A DNA stretch of 64,000 nucleotides from Flavobacterium sp. SH_e. GTDB taxonomy: Bacteria; Bacteroidota; Bacteroidia; Flavobacteriales; Flavobacteriaceae. Positions 16,899 through 25,707 of the stretch are shown here, piece by piece (position 1 is the first letter of the stretch; each line of letters begins with the position of its first letter). The translations under genes and the position numbers were made by a program. The stretch is taken from assembly GCF_025717045.1 (NCBI RefSeq), contig NZ_JAOVZN010000006.1, forward strand, positions 1,334,424-1,398,423, written 5' to 3'. Below the pieces are notes generated by a model. That model had not been told where the DNA came from and searched no databases. It was given only the letters and a program-made list of their open reading frames with translations.

Positions 16899-17010
16899 TT
16901 TTATAACAATGCGAGGCATTTTATAACTAGCACTTCAAAATTCAGTTTTGAGGTTTAGAGAAGTAACCCGAGGTAGTAGCTGAATGATTAACTCTTAAAT
17001 TTTTAAGAGT
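16899..17010 (+). other. Structured rpoB-rpoC spacer
   Basis: Direct repeats TTTTATAAC (16899-16907 and 16919-16927) flank the small palindrome AATGC-GAG-GCATT (16908-16920). GTAACCCG occurs twice further out, and a 9-bp stem ACTCTTAAA/TTTAAGAGT lies at 16991-17010. No ORF is present. The whole rpoB-rpoC gap is 282 bases, long for this gene pair. Confidence 0.5.
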
Positions 17011-17065
17011 AGATTATAAATCTAAATTCAATTTTTTAATTGCAAATAAATCAATAGTAAAAACT

Positions 17066-20000
17066 ATGATGAATAACAGAAACAATAATAAAGATAAGAA
17101 TCCAGTAAAAAGATTTAACAAAATTTCTATTGGATTGGCTTCACCTGAATCTATCTTGAAAGAATCAAGAGGAGAGGTTTTAAAGCCAGAAACAATTAAC
17201 TATAGAACTCACAAACCAGAGCGTGACGGACTTTTCTGCGAAAGAATCTTCGGACCAGTAAAAGATTTCGAATGTGCTTGTGGTAAGTATAAAAGAATTC
17301 GTTACAAAGGTATCATCTGTGACCGTTGTGGTGTTGAAGTTACTGAGAAAAAAGTGCGTCGTGATAGAGTAGGACACATCAACCTTGTTGTGCCAATTGC
17401 TCACATCTGGTACTTCCGTTCTCTTCCAAACAAAATTGGTTATATCCTTGGTCTTCCATCTAAGAAATTAGATATGATCATTTACTACGAAAGATATGTA
17501 GTAATCCAAGCTGGTATTGCTAAAAATGCAGATGGAGAATCTTTACAAAGATTAGATTTCTTAACTGAAGAAGAATACTTAAACATTTTAGATACTCTTC
17601 CGCAAGAAAACCAATATTTAGATGATTTAGATCCAAATAAATTTGTTGCCAAAATGGGAGCAGAGTGTATCATGGATTTATTAGCTCGTATTGACTTAGA
17701 TGCTTTATCTTATGAATTAAGACACAGCGCTAACAACGAGACTTCTAAACAAAGAAAAACTGAGGCTTTAAAAAGATTACAAGTTGTTGAATCTTTCCGT
17801 GAGTCTAATGAAAACCGCGAAAACCGTCCAGAATGGATGATCATGAAAGTGGTTCCAGTTATCCCACCAGAATTACGTCCGCTTGTACCACTTGATGGAG
17901 GTCGTTTTGCAACTTCAGATTTGAACGATTTATATCGTCGTGTAATCATCCGTAACAACCGTTTGAAAAGATTAATGGAGATTAAAGCTCCCGAGGTTAT
18001 CTTAAGAAACGAGAAACGTATGTTACAAGAATCTGTAGATTCATTATTCGATAACACTCGTAAAGCTTCTGCTGTTAAAACAGAATCTAACAGACCATTA
18101 AAATCATTATCTGACTCATTAAAAGGTAAGCAAGGACGTTTCCGTCAAAACTTACTTGGTAAACGTGTGGATTATTCTGCTCGTTCGGTAATCGTCGTTG
18201 GTCCTGAGTTAAAATTATATGAGTGCGGATTGCCAAAAGATATGGCTTCTGAATTATACAAACCTTTCGTTATCCGTAAGTTGATCGAAAGAGGTATTGT
18301 AAAAACAGTAAAATCTGCTAAGAAAATAATCGACAAAAAAGAGCCTGTAGTTTGGGATATCCTTGAAAACGTAATTAAAGGACACCCAGTATTACTTAAC
18401 CGTGCTCCTACTTTGCACAGACTTGGTATTCAGGCTTTCCAACCAAAATTAATTGAAGGAAAAGCGATCCAGTTACACCCATTAGTATGTACGGCATTCA
18501 ACGCCGATTTCGATGGTGACCAGATGGCGGTTCACTTACCATTAGGACCAGAAGCTATTTTAGAGGCTCAATTATTAATGTTGGCTTCTCACAATATCTT
18601 GAACCCTGCAAATGGTGCTCCAATTACTGTACCTTCTCAGGACATGGTCTTGGGTCTATACTATATGACCAAAGAGCGTATTTCTACAGAAGATCATAAA
18701 ATTATTGGTCAGGATTTGACTTTCTATTCTGCTGAAGAAGTAAACATTGCATTAAACGAAGGAAGATTAGAATTGAATGCTCGTGTGAAAATTAGAGCAA
18801 AAGATTTTAATGATGCTGGAGAATTAGTGTACAAAATCATCCAGACAACTGCTGGGCGTGTATTATTTAACGAAGTAGTACCTGAAGCAGCTGGATATAT
18901 CAACGACGTATTGACTAAGAAAAACCTTAGAGATATTATCGGACACATTTTAAGTGTGACTGATGTACCTACAACGGCAGCTTTCTTGGATAATATGAAA
19001 GATATGGGGTATAAATTCGCATTTAGAGGAGGTTTATCATTCTCTTTAGGTGATATTAGAATTCCAGAACAAAAAACGAAGTTAATTGCAGATGCTAGAG
19101 AGCAAGTTGAAGGTATCTCAACTAACTATAACATGGGTCTTATCACAAATAACGAGCGTTACAACCAAGTTATTGACGTATGGACTTCAGCAAATGCTCA
19201 GTTAACAGAGTTAGCAATGAAAAATATTAGAGAAGACCAACAAGGTTTCAACTCTGTATATATGATGCTTGACTCTGGAGCGAGGGGTTCTAAGGAGCAG
19301 ATTCGTCAGTTAACTGGTATGCGTGGTTTGATGGCTAAGCCTAAAAAATCTACTGCTGGTGGTGGTGAGATTATTGAAAACCCGATTCTTTCTAACTTTA
19401 AGGAAGGTCTTTCGATCCTTGAGTACTTCATTTCTACTCACGGTGCTCGTAAAGGTCTTGCGGATACGGCTCTTAAAACGGCCGATGCTGGTTACTTGAC
19501 AAGAAGGCTTCATGACGTTTCTCAAGATGTTATTGTTAACATCGAAGATTGTGGAACTTTAAGAGGTGTTGAAGTTGCTGCATTGAAGAAAAATGAGGAA
19601 ATCGTTGAATCTTTAGGAGAAAGAATTTTAGGACGTGTTGCATTACAAGACGTTATTAATCCTCTTACTAACGAAGTAATGGTTAAATCAGGAGAGCAAA
19701 TTACAGAATCAATTATGAGAACTATCGAAGCTTCTCCAATTGAAAAAGTAGAGGTTAGATCTCCATTAACTTGTGAAGCTTTAAAAGGTATTTGTGCGAA
19801 ATGTTACGGTAGAAACTTAGCTACTGGAAAAATGACACAAAGAGGTGAAGCTGTCGGAGTTATTGCAGCTCAGTCTATTGGAGAGCCAGGTACACAGTTG
19901 ACACTTCGTACGTTCCACGTTGGAGGGGTTGCTGGAGGTATCTCTGAAGAGTCTAGTATTGTTACAAGATTCGCAGGTAGACTTGAAATTGAAGATTTAA

Positions 20001-21376
20001 AAACAGTTAAAGGAGAAGACGGAGAAGGTAACTCTGTTGATATCGTAGTTTCACGTTCAACTGAGTTGAAATTAGTTGACGAGAAAACTGGAATTGTTTT
20101 AAATACGCATAACATTCCTTATGGATCTAGTATTTTTGTTAATGACGGAGATACTGTTGCTAAAGGAACTGTAATCTGTAAATGGGATCCATATAACGGT
20201 GTAATTGTTTCTGAGTTTACTGGTAAGATTGCTTACGAAGATTTAGAGCAAGGACAATCGTTCATGGTTGAGATCGATGAGCAGACTGGTTTCCAAGAAA
20301 AAGTAATTTCTGAGGCTAGAAACAAAAAATTAATTCCAACTTTATTAGTTTATGGTAAAGAAGGTGAATTGATTCGTTCTTACAACTTACCAGTTGGTGC
20401 ACACTTAATGGTTGAAAACGGTGAGAAAATTAAAGCAGGTAAAGTATTAGTAAAAATCCCACGTCGTTCTTCTAAAGCGGGCGATATCACGGGAGGTTTA
20501 CCAAGAATTACTGAGCTTCTTGAGGCTCGTAACCCTTCAAACCCAGCAGTTGTATCTGAAATTGATGGTGTTGTATCTTTCGGAAAAATTAAAAGAGGTA
20601 ACCGTGAGATCGTTATCGAGTCTAAATTTGGTGAGATTAAAAAGTATTTAGTTAAACTTTCTAGCCAAATCTTAGTACAAGAAAATGACTTCGTAAGAGC
20701 GGGAGTTCCATTGTCTGATGGTGCAATTACACCAGATGATATCTTAAGAATTCAAGGACCAGCGGCTGTTCAACAGTACTTGGTAAATGAAATTCAAGAG
20801 GTTTATCGTTTACAAGGGGTAAAAATCAATGACAAGCACTTTGAGGTAGTTATTCGTCAAATGATGCGTAAAGTAAGAGTTGAAGATCCAGGAGATACTT
20901 TATTCTTAGAAGATCAATTGATCCATACTAAAGACTTTATCATTCAAAATGACAAATTGTATGGTATGAAAGTGGTTGAAGATGCTGGAGATTCTTCGGT
21001 ATTAAAACCAGGTCAAATCATTACTCCTCGTGAGTTACGTGACGAAAATTCATTATTGAAACGTACAGATAAAAATCTTGTTGTAGCAAGAGACGTAATT
21101 ACTGCAACTGCAACGCCAGTTTTACAAGGTATTACAAGAGCTTCGTTACAAACTAAATCATTCATTTCTGCAGCTTCGTTCCAGGAGACAACGAAAGTAC
21201 TTAACGAGGCTGCTGTAGCTGGTAAAGTAGATGATTTAGAAGGATTGAAAGAAAATGTAATTGTTGGACACAGAATTCCTGCAGGAACTGGTATGAGAGA
21301 GTACGATAACACTATTGTAGGATCTAAAGACGATTACAACGAAATGATGGCTAATAAAGAAGAATACATTTATTAA
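17066..21376 (+). CDS. rpoC: RNA polymerase subunit beta', 1436 aa
   Basis: Contains the zinc ribbon CACGKYKRIRYKG then CDRCGVEV near residues 70-90, the absolutely conserved catalytic loop NADFDGDQMAVH near residue 480, and the second zinc site with CEALKGICAKCYG near 905. The bridge-helix and trigger-loop region reads GARGSKEQIRQLTGMRGLM. Two Met codons in a row (17066, 17069) are both possible starts. Confidence 0.99.
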   Translation: MMNNRNNNKDKNPVKRFNKISIGLASPESILKESRGEVLKPETINYRTHKPERDGLFCERIFGPVKDFECACGKYKRIRYKGIICDRCGVEVTEKKVRRDRVGHINLVVPIAHIWYFRSLPNKIGYILGLPSKKLDMIIYYERYVVIQAGIAKNADGESLQRLDFLTEEEYLNILDTLPQENQYLDDLDPNKFVAKMGAECIMDLLARIDLDALSYELRHSANNETSKQRKTEALKRLQVVESFRESNENRENRPEWMIMKVVPVIPPELRPLVPLDGGRFATSDLNDLYRRVIIRNNRLKRLMEIKAPEVILRNEKRMLQESVDSLFDNTRKASAVKTESNRPLKSLSDSLKGKQGRFRQNLLGKRVDYSARSVIVVGPELKLYECGLPKDMASELYKPFVIRKLIERGIVKTVKSAKKIIDKKEPVVWDILENVIKGHPVLLNRAPTLHRLGIQAFQPKLIEGKAIQLHPLVCTAFNADFDGDQMAVHLPLGPEAILEAQLLMLASHNILNPANGAPITVPSQDMVLGLYYMTKERISTEDHKIIGQDLTFYSAEEVNIALNEGRLELNARVKIRAKDFNDAGELVYKIIQTTAGRVLFNEVVPEAAGYINDVLTKKNLRDIIGHILSVTDVPTTAAFLDNMKDMGYKFAFRGGLSFSLGDIRIPEQKTKLIADAREQVEGISTNYNMGLITNNERYNQVIDVWTSANAQLTELAMKNIREDQQGFNSVYMMLDSGARGSKEQIRQLTGMRGLMAKPKKSTAGGGEIIENPILSNFKEGLSILEYFISTHGARKGLADTALKTADAGYLTRRLHDVSQDVIVNIEDCGTLRGVEVAALKKNEEIVESLGERILGRVALQDVINPLTNEVMVKSGEQITESIMRTIEASPIEKVEVRSPLTCEALKGICAKCYGRNLATGKMTQRGEAVGVIAAQSIGEPGTQLTLRTFHVGGVAGGISEESSIVTRFAGRLEIEDLKTVKGEDGEGNSVDIVVSRSTELKLVDEKTGIVLNTHNIPYGSSIFVNDGDTVAKGTVICKWDPYNGVIVSEFTGKIAYEDLEQGQSFMVEIDEQTGFQEKVISEARNKKLIPTLLVYGKEGELIRSYNLPVGAHLMVENGEKIKAGKVLVKIPRRSSKAGDITGGLPRITELLEARNPSNPAVVSEIDGVVSFGKIKRGNREIVIESKFGEIKKYLVKLSSQILVQENDFVRAGVPLSDGAITPDDILRIQGPAAVQQYLVNEIQEVYRLQGVKINDKHFEVVIRQMMRKVRVEDPGDTLFLEDQLIHTKDFIIQNDKLYGMKVVEDAGDSSVLKPGQIITPRELRDENSLLKRTDKNLVVARDVITATATPVLQGITRASLQTKSFISAASFQETTKVLNEAAVAGKVDDLEGLKENVIVGHRIPAGTGMREYDNTIVGSKDDYNEMMANKEEYIY

Positions 21377-21386
21377 TTAGGAAACT

Positions 21387-21698
21387 ATGAGTAATCCGAA
21401 ACAACAACAAGAGCAAATTAATATTGAGTTAGATGAAAACATCGCAGAAGGAATTTATTCTAATCTTGCGATTATCAACCACTCATCATCAGAGTTTGTT
21501 TTAGATTTTGTGAGCATTATGCCAGGTATTCCTAAAGCCAAGGTAAAGTCAAGAATTGTTTTGACACCACAACATGCTAAAAGATTATTGAAAGCAATAG
21601 GTGAAAATATCCACAGATTTGAAGCTGCTCATGGCGAAATCAAAGAAACGGAACAAGCACCAATTCCGCTTAATTTTGGTCCAACAGGACAAGCATAA
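21387..21698 (+). CDS. DUF3467 family protein, 103 aa
   Basis: Small protein with the family signature INIELDENIAEGIYSNLAII, then NHSSSEFVLDFV and TPQHAKRLLKAIGENI. Function is unknown. It follows rpoC by only 10 bases and shares its transcript, an arrangement common in Bacteroidetes, which hints at a link to transcription or ribosome function. A strong terminator follows at once. Confidence 0.9.
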   Translation: MSNPKQQQEQINIELDENIAEGIYSNLAIINHSSSEFVLDFVSIMPGIPKAKVKSRIVLTPQHAKRLLKAIGENIHRFEAAHGEIKETEQAPIPLNFGPTGQA

Positions 21699-21703
21699 AT
21701 TTT

Positions 21704-21731
21704 AAAAGCCCCTTTTTAAGGGGCTTTTTTT
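21704..21731 (+). terminator. Terminator of the rpoC-DUF3467 transcript
   Basis: AAAAGCCCCTT pairs perfectly with AAGGGGCTTTT around TTT and is followed by a T run. Five bases after the DUF3467 stop codon. Confidence 0.92.
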
Positions 21732-21813
21732 ATACTTGAATTAGAATAAAATGCAGTTAATCAGATTTAATTTACTTTAGTCGAGAAAATTTCATCCTTT
21801 TTATCCGGAAGTA

Positions 21814-21925
21814 TATTTTTGTATTTCCTATTTAAAAGATTATTTTTTTGAAATATAATGACTTAGTACGGTTAATTTAATTCAAATTATAAAAAAGCGC
21901 TAATTCTAAAATTAGCGCTTTTTTT
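21814..21925 (+). ncRNA. Candidate small RNA with its own -7 box and terminator
   Basis: The gap 21699-22024 holds no ORF of note. In it, TATTTTTG (21814-21821) matches the Bacteroidetes -7 box and is followed about 70 bases later by a strong terminator, AAAAAAGCGCTAAT/ATTAGCGCTTTTTT (21891-21925), that serves no annotated gene. A transcript of about 100 bases, from about 21827, would fit. No TTG at -33 is seen, so this is a hypothesis; the terminator itself is clear. Confidence 0.3.
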
Positions 21926-21969
21926 ATACAATTTTTTAAGTTGAAGTGTGGAATTCATATAGATAAATA

Positions 21970-22006
21970 AAAAAAGGCTGTTTAAAACATTAAACAGCCT
22001 TTTTTA
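21970..22006. terminator. Terminator of prfC
   Basis: AAAAAAGGCTGTTTAA pairs with TTAAACAGCCTTTTTT around a short loop, with T runs on both strands; it lies just beyond the prfC stop codon on the minus strand. Confidence 0.9.
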
Positions 22007-22024
22007 TTTATTTAAAGTTGAGAT

Positions 22025-23617
22025 TTAATCAAACTCTGATGTAAAATATAATTTTACAGATGGATATTTGCTTTGCGTCATTTGAATTGTAAAATCAGAA
22101 TCTGCTAAGAATACCAATTGACCATATTTATCGTGTGCAAGGAATTTTTGTTTGATACGTTTAAATTCTTTAAACTCTTCATTTTTGGCATCATCAGGTT
22201 TGACCCAACAAGCTTTATGTACAGGGAAGTTTTCGTAAGTACATTTTGCACCATATTCGTGCTCTAAACGATATTGAATTACCTCATATTGAAGTGCTCC
22301 AACCGTTCCGATTACTTTACGATTGTTCATTTCTAAGGTAAACAACTGTGCAACTCCTTCATCCATTAACTGATCAACTCCTTTTTCTAATTGCTTAGCT
22401 TTCATCGGATCAGCATTGTTGATATATCTAAAGTGCTCTGGAGAGAAACTCGGAATTCCTTTAAAGCTCATGATTTCGCCTTCTGTTAAAGTATCTCCAA
22501 TTTTAAAGTTTCCTGTATCGTGTAAACCAACAATATCACCAGGATAAGAAATATCAACGATTTCTTTTTTCTCAGCGAAAAACGCATTCGGACTCGAGAA
22601 TTTTAGATTTTTCTTCTGGCGAACGTGGTAATATGGTTTATTTCTTTCGAAAGTTCCAGAAACGATTTTAATGAAAGCCAAACGGTCACGGTGTTTTGGA
22701 TCCATATTTGCATGGATTTTGAAGACAAATCCAGACATTTTTTCTTCTGTAGGCTCAACTGTACGAGTTTCAGAATCTTTTGCTCTCGGAGAAGGAGCAA
22801 TTGTAATGAAACAGTCTAACAATTCACGAACTCCAAAATTATTTAAAGCAGAACCAAAGAATACTGGTTGAATTTTTCCATCTAAATAATCTTGACGCTC
22901 AAATTTTGGATAAACCTCATCAATCAATTCTAACTCTTCACGAAGTTTGTTAGCCGCCTTTTCTCCCACAATTTTATCCAATTCAGGATTGTTTTGCACA
23001 TCAGAAAAAGCAATTGTTTCTTCGATATTTTTACGGCTGTCTCCACTGAAAAGGTTAATGTTTTCTTCCCATAAATTATAAATTCCTTGGAAATCATAAC
23101 CCATTCCGATAGGGAAACTTAATGGCGTAACTTTTAGGCCTAATTTTTGTTCAACTTCATCCATTAGATCGAAAGCATCTTTACCTTCACGGTCTAATTT
23201 GTTGATGAAAACAATCATCGGAATGTTACGCATTCTACAAACTGCAACCAATTTTTCAGTTTGTTCCTCAACCCCTTTTGCAACGTCAATCACAACGATA
23301 ACACTATCAACAGCAGTTAAAGTTCTAAATGTATCTTCAGCAAAATCCTTGTGTCCAGGAGTATCAAGGATATTGATTTTTTTATCTTTATAATTAAAAG
23401 CAAGTACAGAAGTCGAAACCGAGATACCTCTCTGACGCTCGATTTCCATAAAGTCACTCGTTGCTCCTTTTTTAATTTTGTTATTCTTTACAGCTCCTGC
23501 TTCTTGAATAGCACCTCCAAATAACAATAGTTTTTCCGTTAATGTCGTTTTACCAGCATCGGGATGCGAGATAATTCCAAATGTTCTTCTGCGTTGTATT
23601 TCTTTTAAAAAGCTCAT
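22025..23617 (-). CDS. prfC: Peptide chain release factor 3, 530 aa
   Basis: GTPase that removes RF1 or RF2 from the ribosome after peptide release. It shows G1 SHPDAGKTTLTEKLL, the G2 region ERQRGISVSTSV, G3 DTPGHKDFAED and G4 NKLDREG, then EF-G-like domains 2 and 3. The length and the ending QMTQSKYPSVKLYFTSEFD are typical. Single gene on the minus strand with a -7 box at 23637-23644. Confidence 0.95.
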   Translation of the reverse strand: MSFLKEIQRRRTFGIISHPDAGKTTLTEKLLLFGGAIQEAGAVKNNKIKKGATSDFMEIERQRGISVSTSVLAFNYKDKKINILDTPGHKDFAEDTFRTLTAVDSVIVVIDVAKGVEEQTEKLVAVCRMRNIPMIVFINKLDREGKDAFDLMDEVEQKLGLKVTPLSFPIGMGYDFQGIYNLWEENINLFSGDSRKNIEETIAFSDVQNNPELDKIVGEKAANKLREELELIDEVYPKFERQDYLDGKIQPVFFGSALNNFGVRELLDCFITIAPSPRAKDSETRTVEPTEEKMSGFVFKIHANMDPKHRDRLAFIKIVSGTFERNKPYYHVRQKKNLKFSSPNAFFAEKKEIVDISYPGDIVGLHDTGNFKIGDTLTEGEIMSFKGIPSFSPEHFRYINNADPMKAKQLEKGVDQLMDEGVAQLFTLEMNNRKVIGTVGALQYEVIQYRLEHEYGAKCTYENFPVHKACWVKPDDAKNEEFKEFKRIKQKFLAHDKYGQLVFLADSDFTIQMTQSKYPSVKLYFTSEFD

Positions 23618-23636
23618 ATTTCGTATAAATAGGTTG

Positions 23637-23644
23637 CAAAAGTA
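23637..23644 (-). promoter_or_regulatory. -7 box (TACTTTTG) of prfC
   Basis: On the minus strand TACTTTTG fits TAnnTTTG and lies about 20 bases before the prfC start. No obvious TTG lies at the expected upstream distance. Confidence 0.5.
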
Positions 23645-23726
23645 CTATTAAATACGGCTTTATAAAAATATTCACTTCGTAAATTTGAGAAGTCTTTTAT
23701 TATCGAGAGGTTTTTTAGAAAAAAAT

Positions 23727-23748
23727 AAGGCTGTTTTGCAACAGCCTT
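23727..23748 (-). terminator. Terminator of the alpha-amylase gene
   Basis: AAGGCTGTT and AACAGCCTT pair around four bases; read on the minus strand the stem is followed by TATTTTTTT, and it lies 19 bases after the amylase stop. Confidence 0.85.
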
Positions 23749-23766
23749 AAAATAGTCATTTTTAAA

Positions 23767-25206
23767 TTACTGATTAATTGACCAAATTGAATACCCTTTT
23801 GGAGGACATTGTATTTTTACCCATTTGTCAGCCTGAGTAGTTGGATACCAAGTTGAGTTTCCTGTGAAATCTTTAATTTGAGTATTTGCCCAATTGGTCT
23901 GAATCCATCTTTCCTGCCAAACATCTGAATTATTGATATAAACTACTAAACCTGGATTTCCGTTGTAACCATTTCTTCTAGCAACATATTCGTCATTATC
24001 AGAATATAAAATAGAAGTTGTTCCTGTAGCTTTATTATTGTGAATCCAGATCAGATTGTTCATTTTGTTTTTATCTAACCATTCTTCATAATCTCTATAG
24101 AAAATTGTAGGATAACCTTCGTGAGTTAAAATATATGAATAAGCTAATAATTTGCTCCAAATTTCATCTGTATCATGGTTGGTTACGAAAGTCACCGCTT
24201 TATAAGGATTTCGTTTCCACATCATGTCATCATTTAAAAGAGCAAGATTGTTTCCGTCGAAAGCATCATTCATTTTATAGTAGCAAGCAAAATCAAAAAC
24301 AGAACTGTTTGCATTGTTAGCCCACCATTCCAATGTGTTTACGTTAGAATCCCAATATTCTCCAACAGAAAATCCGCCTACATTTGCATTCCAGTCATGC
24401 ACAACCCAAGGAGCAAAACCTTTTACGTAATCAAATCTCCATCCGTCAAATTTCATAGTATTTTTATAATATTTTCCAACACCATCTGCTCTTAGCCAAA
24501 GCCAGTTTTGAACATTTGGCGCAGCGTGGCATAAATCTGGAAAACCTCCAAAAGATCCTTCATCATTATTTCCGTAGCTATTTTTGTAAAAATCATTATA
24601 GTTACGAGGAAATTTACCAGAAGCAATTCCAGTAAAGTTTGTCCAAGTATTGGTTCCTGTAAAAGGATTAGCTTCAGATTGTCCGCCACTATTGTGATTG
24701 ATTACTATATCTGCATAGACCTTAATGTTTTCATTATGAGCTGCTGTAATTAAGCTTACTAATTCAGTTTTAGATCCAAATCGGGTTTCGGTACTTCCAT
24801 TTTGATTGTAATCTCCAAAATCAAAATAATCTGTTGGATCATATCCCATAGAAAAGGCACCGTTTTGAGCTTTCGATGCGGGCGGAAGCCATATTGAACC
24901 AATTCCGGCATTTCCCCAAGCTGTTACTTTACTGCTTACAGTATTCCACCAAGTTCCTCCAGCAGGAACGTCCCAGTAAAAAGCCTGCATCATAACGCCT
25001 CCGCCAGGATTATCTACATATTTCCCAGTTAAAGAACTTGAAGTTCCTGTACTAAAAGGTTTTCCATCGTGGTGCGTAACATCAATAATCTTAAATTTTT
25101 GACTTTCAGCTTTTGAATCGACTTCGTTCATTTCATTTTGTGAACACGAATAAAGCAATCCGCCAAGTGCCATAATTAGGCACAATTTTGCAATAGGTTT
25201 TTTCAT
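23767..25206 (-). CDS. GH13 alpha-amylase lipoprotein (Thermococcales-like), 479 aa
   Basis: Endo-acting alpha-1,4-glucan hydrolase. A lipoprotein signal ends in the lipobox LYSC, so Cys21 would be lipidated and the enzyme held on the cell surface or in the periplasm. All four GH13 regions are seen: DIVINH (166-171), GWRFDYVKG with nucleophile D259, VGEYWD with acid/base E283, and VTNHDTD with D345; a beta C-terminal domain follows. Stretches such as MQAFYWDVPAGGTWW and TIFYRDYEEWL are close to what I remember of Pyrococcus/Thermococcus extracellular amylases (GH13_7), suggesting ancient cross-domain transfer. No susC/susD genes are adjacent. Confidence 0.93.
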   Translation of the reverse strand: MKKPIAKLCLIMALGGLLYSCSQNEMNEVDSKAESQKFKIIDVTHHDGKPFSTGTSSSLTGKYVDNPGGGVMMQAFYWDVPAGGTWWNTVSSKVTAWGNAGIGSIWLPPASKAQNGAFSMGYDPTDYFDFGDYNQNGSTETRFGSKTELVSLITAAHNENIKVYADIVINHNSGGQSEANPFTGTNTWTNFTGIASGKFPRNYNDFYKNSYGNNDEGSFGGFPDLCHAAPNVQNWLWLRADGVGKYYKNTMKFDGWRFDYVKGFAPWVVHDWNANVGGFSVGEYWDSNVNTLEWWANNANSSVFDFACYYKMNDAFDGNNLALLNDDMMWKRNPYKAVTFVTNHDTDEIWSKLLAYSYILTHEGYPTIFYRDYEEWLDKNKMNNLIWIHNNKATGTTSILYSDNDEYVARRNGYNGNPGLVVYINNSDVWQERWIQTNWANTQIKDFTGNSTWYPTTQADKWVKIQCPPKGYSIWSINQ

Positions 25207-25553
25207 AATAGATGTGGTTAAGTTAAATAGTAAGTTCTGTAATTATTAGATTTTAAGGTTTTAAAAATAAATATTTGTTATTTTTTGATACCACAAATTA
25301 ATAATTACGCATCTAAAGTAGAATTTTTTTGATTTAATTTTATTTTGTAAGAAAATAGTTTATTACGAAAACGTTGTAGTGTTGAGAACTTTTTTTATAG
25401 TGCTAATAATTAGGTTTTTATTTGTTGCAAAAAATCTAAAAAGTAATAATGGTGTATGAGATTGTTTCATTGATTTATAAAAAAGTAAAAAAGGTTTTTT
25501 TGCTGTTAAAAGAGAATGATCCTATAATTTTTTGTTAATAGTAAAGCGGATAG
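25207..25553. other. AT-rich divergent spacer between amylase and isomerase genes
   Basis: No ORF or RNA gene is seen. A partial palindrome around AAAACGTT near 25367-25374 could be an operator for the amylase, but nothing confirms it. The isomerase promoter lies at the right end of the 501-base gap. Confidence 0.3.
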
Positions 25554-25583
25554 TTGTATTATGTAATTGAATTGTTATTTTTG
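25554..25583 (+). promoter_or_regulatory. Promoter of the isomerase gene (TTG-N19-TATTTTTG)
   Basis: TTG at 25554-25556 and TATTTTTG at 25576-25583, 19 bases apart, match the Bacteroidetes pattern and leave a leader of about 115 bases. Confidence 0.65.
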
Positions 25584-25707
25584 TTCGTTATAAGTTACGA
25601 AAGAACTATACTTTAATTATTTATGTTTTATGGAGGTATTCAGAAAACATCGATGATTTAAGCGGATTATCTAAAACAGACTTACATTAAAATAAAATTT
25701 TAAAATA

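Noticed and set aside
25365..25376. LacI/MalR-type operator (AAAACGTT) upstream of the amylase gene
   Set aside because: Only half-symmetric and single; no regulator gene nearby supports it.
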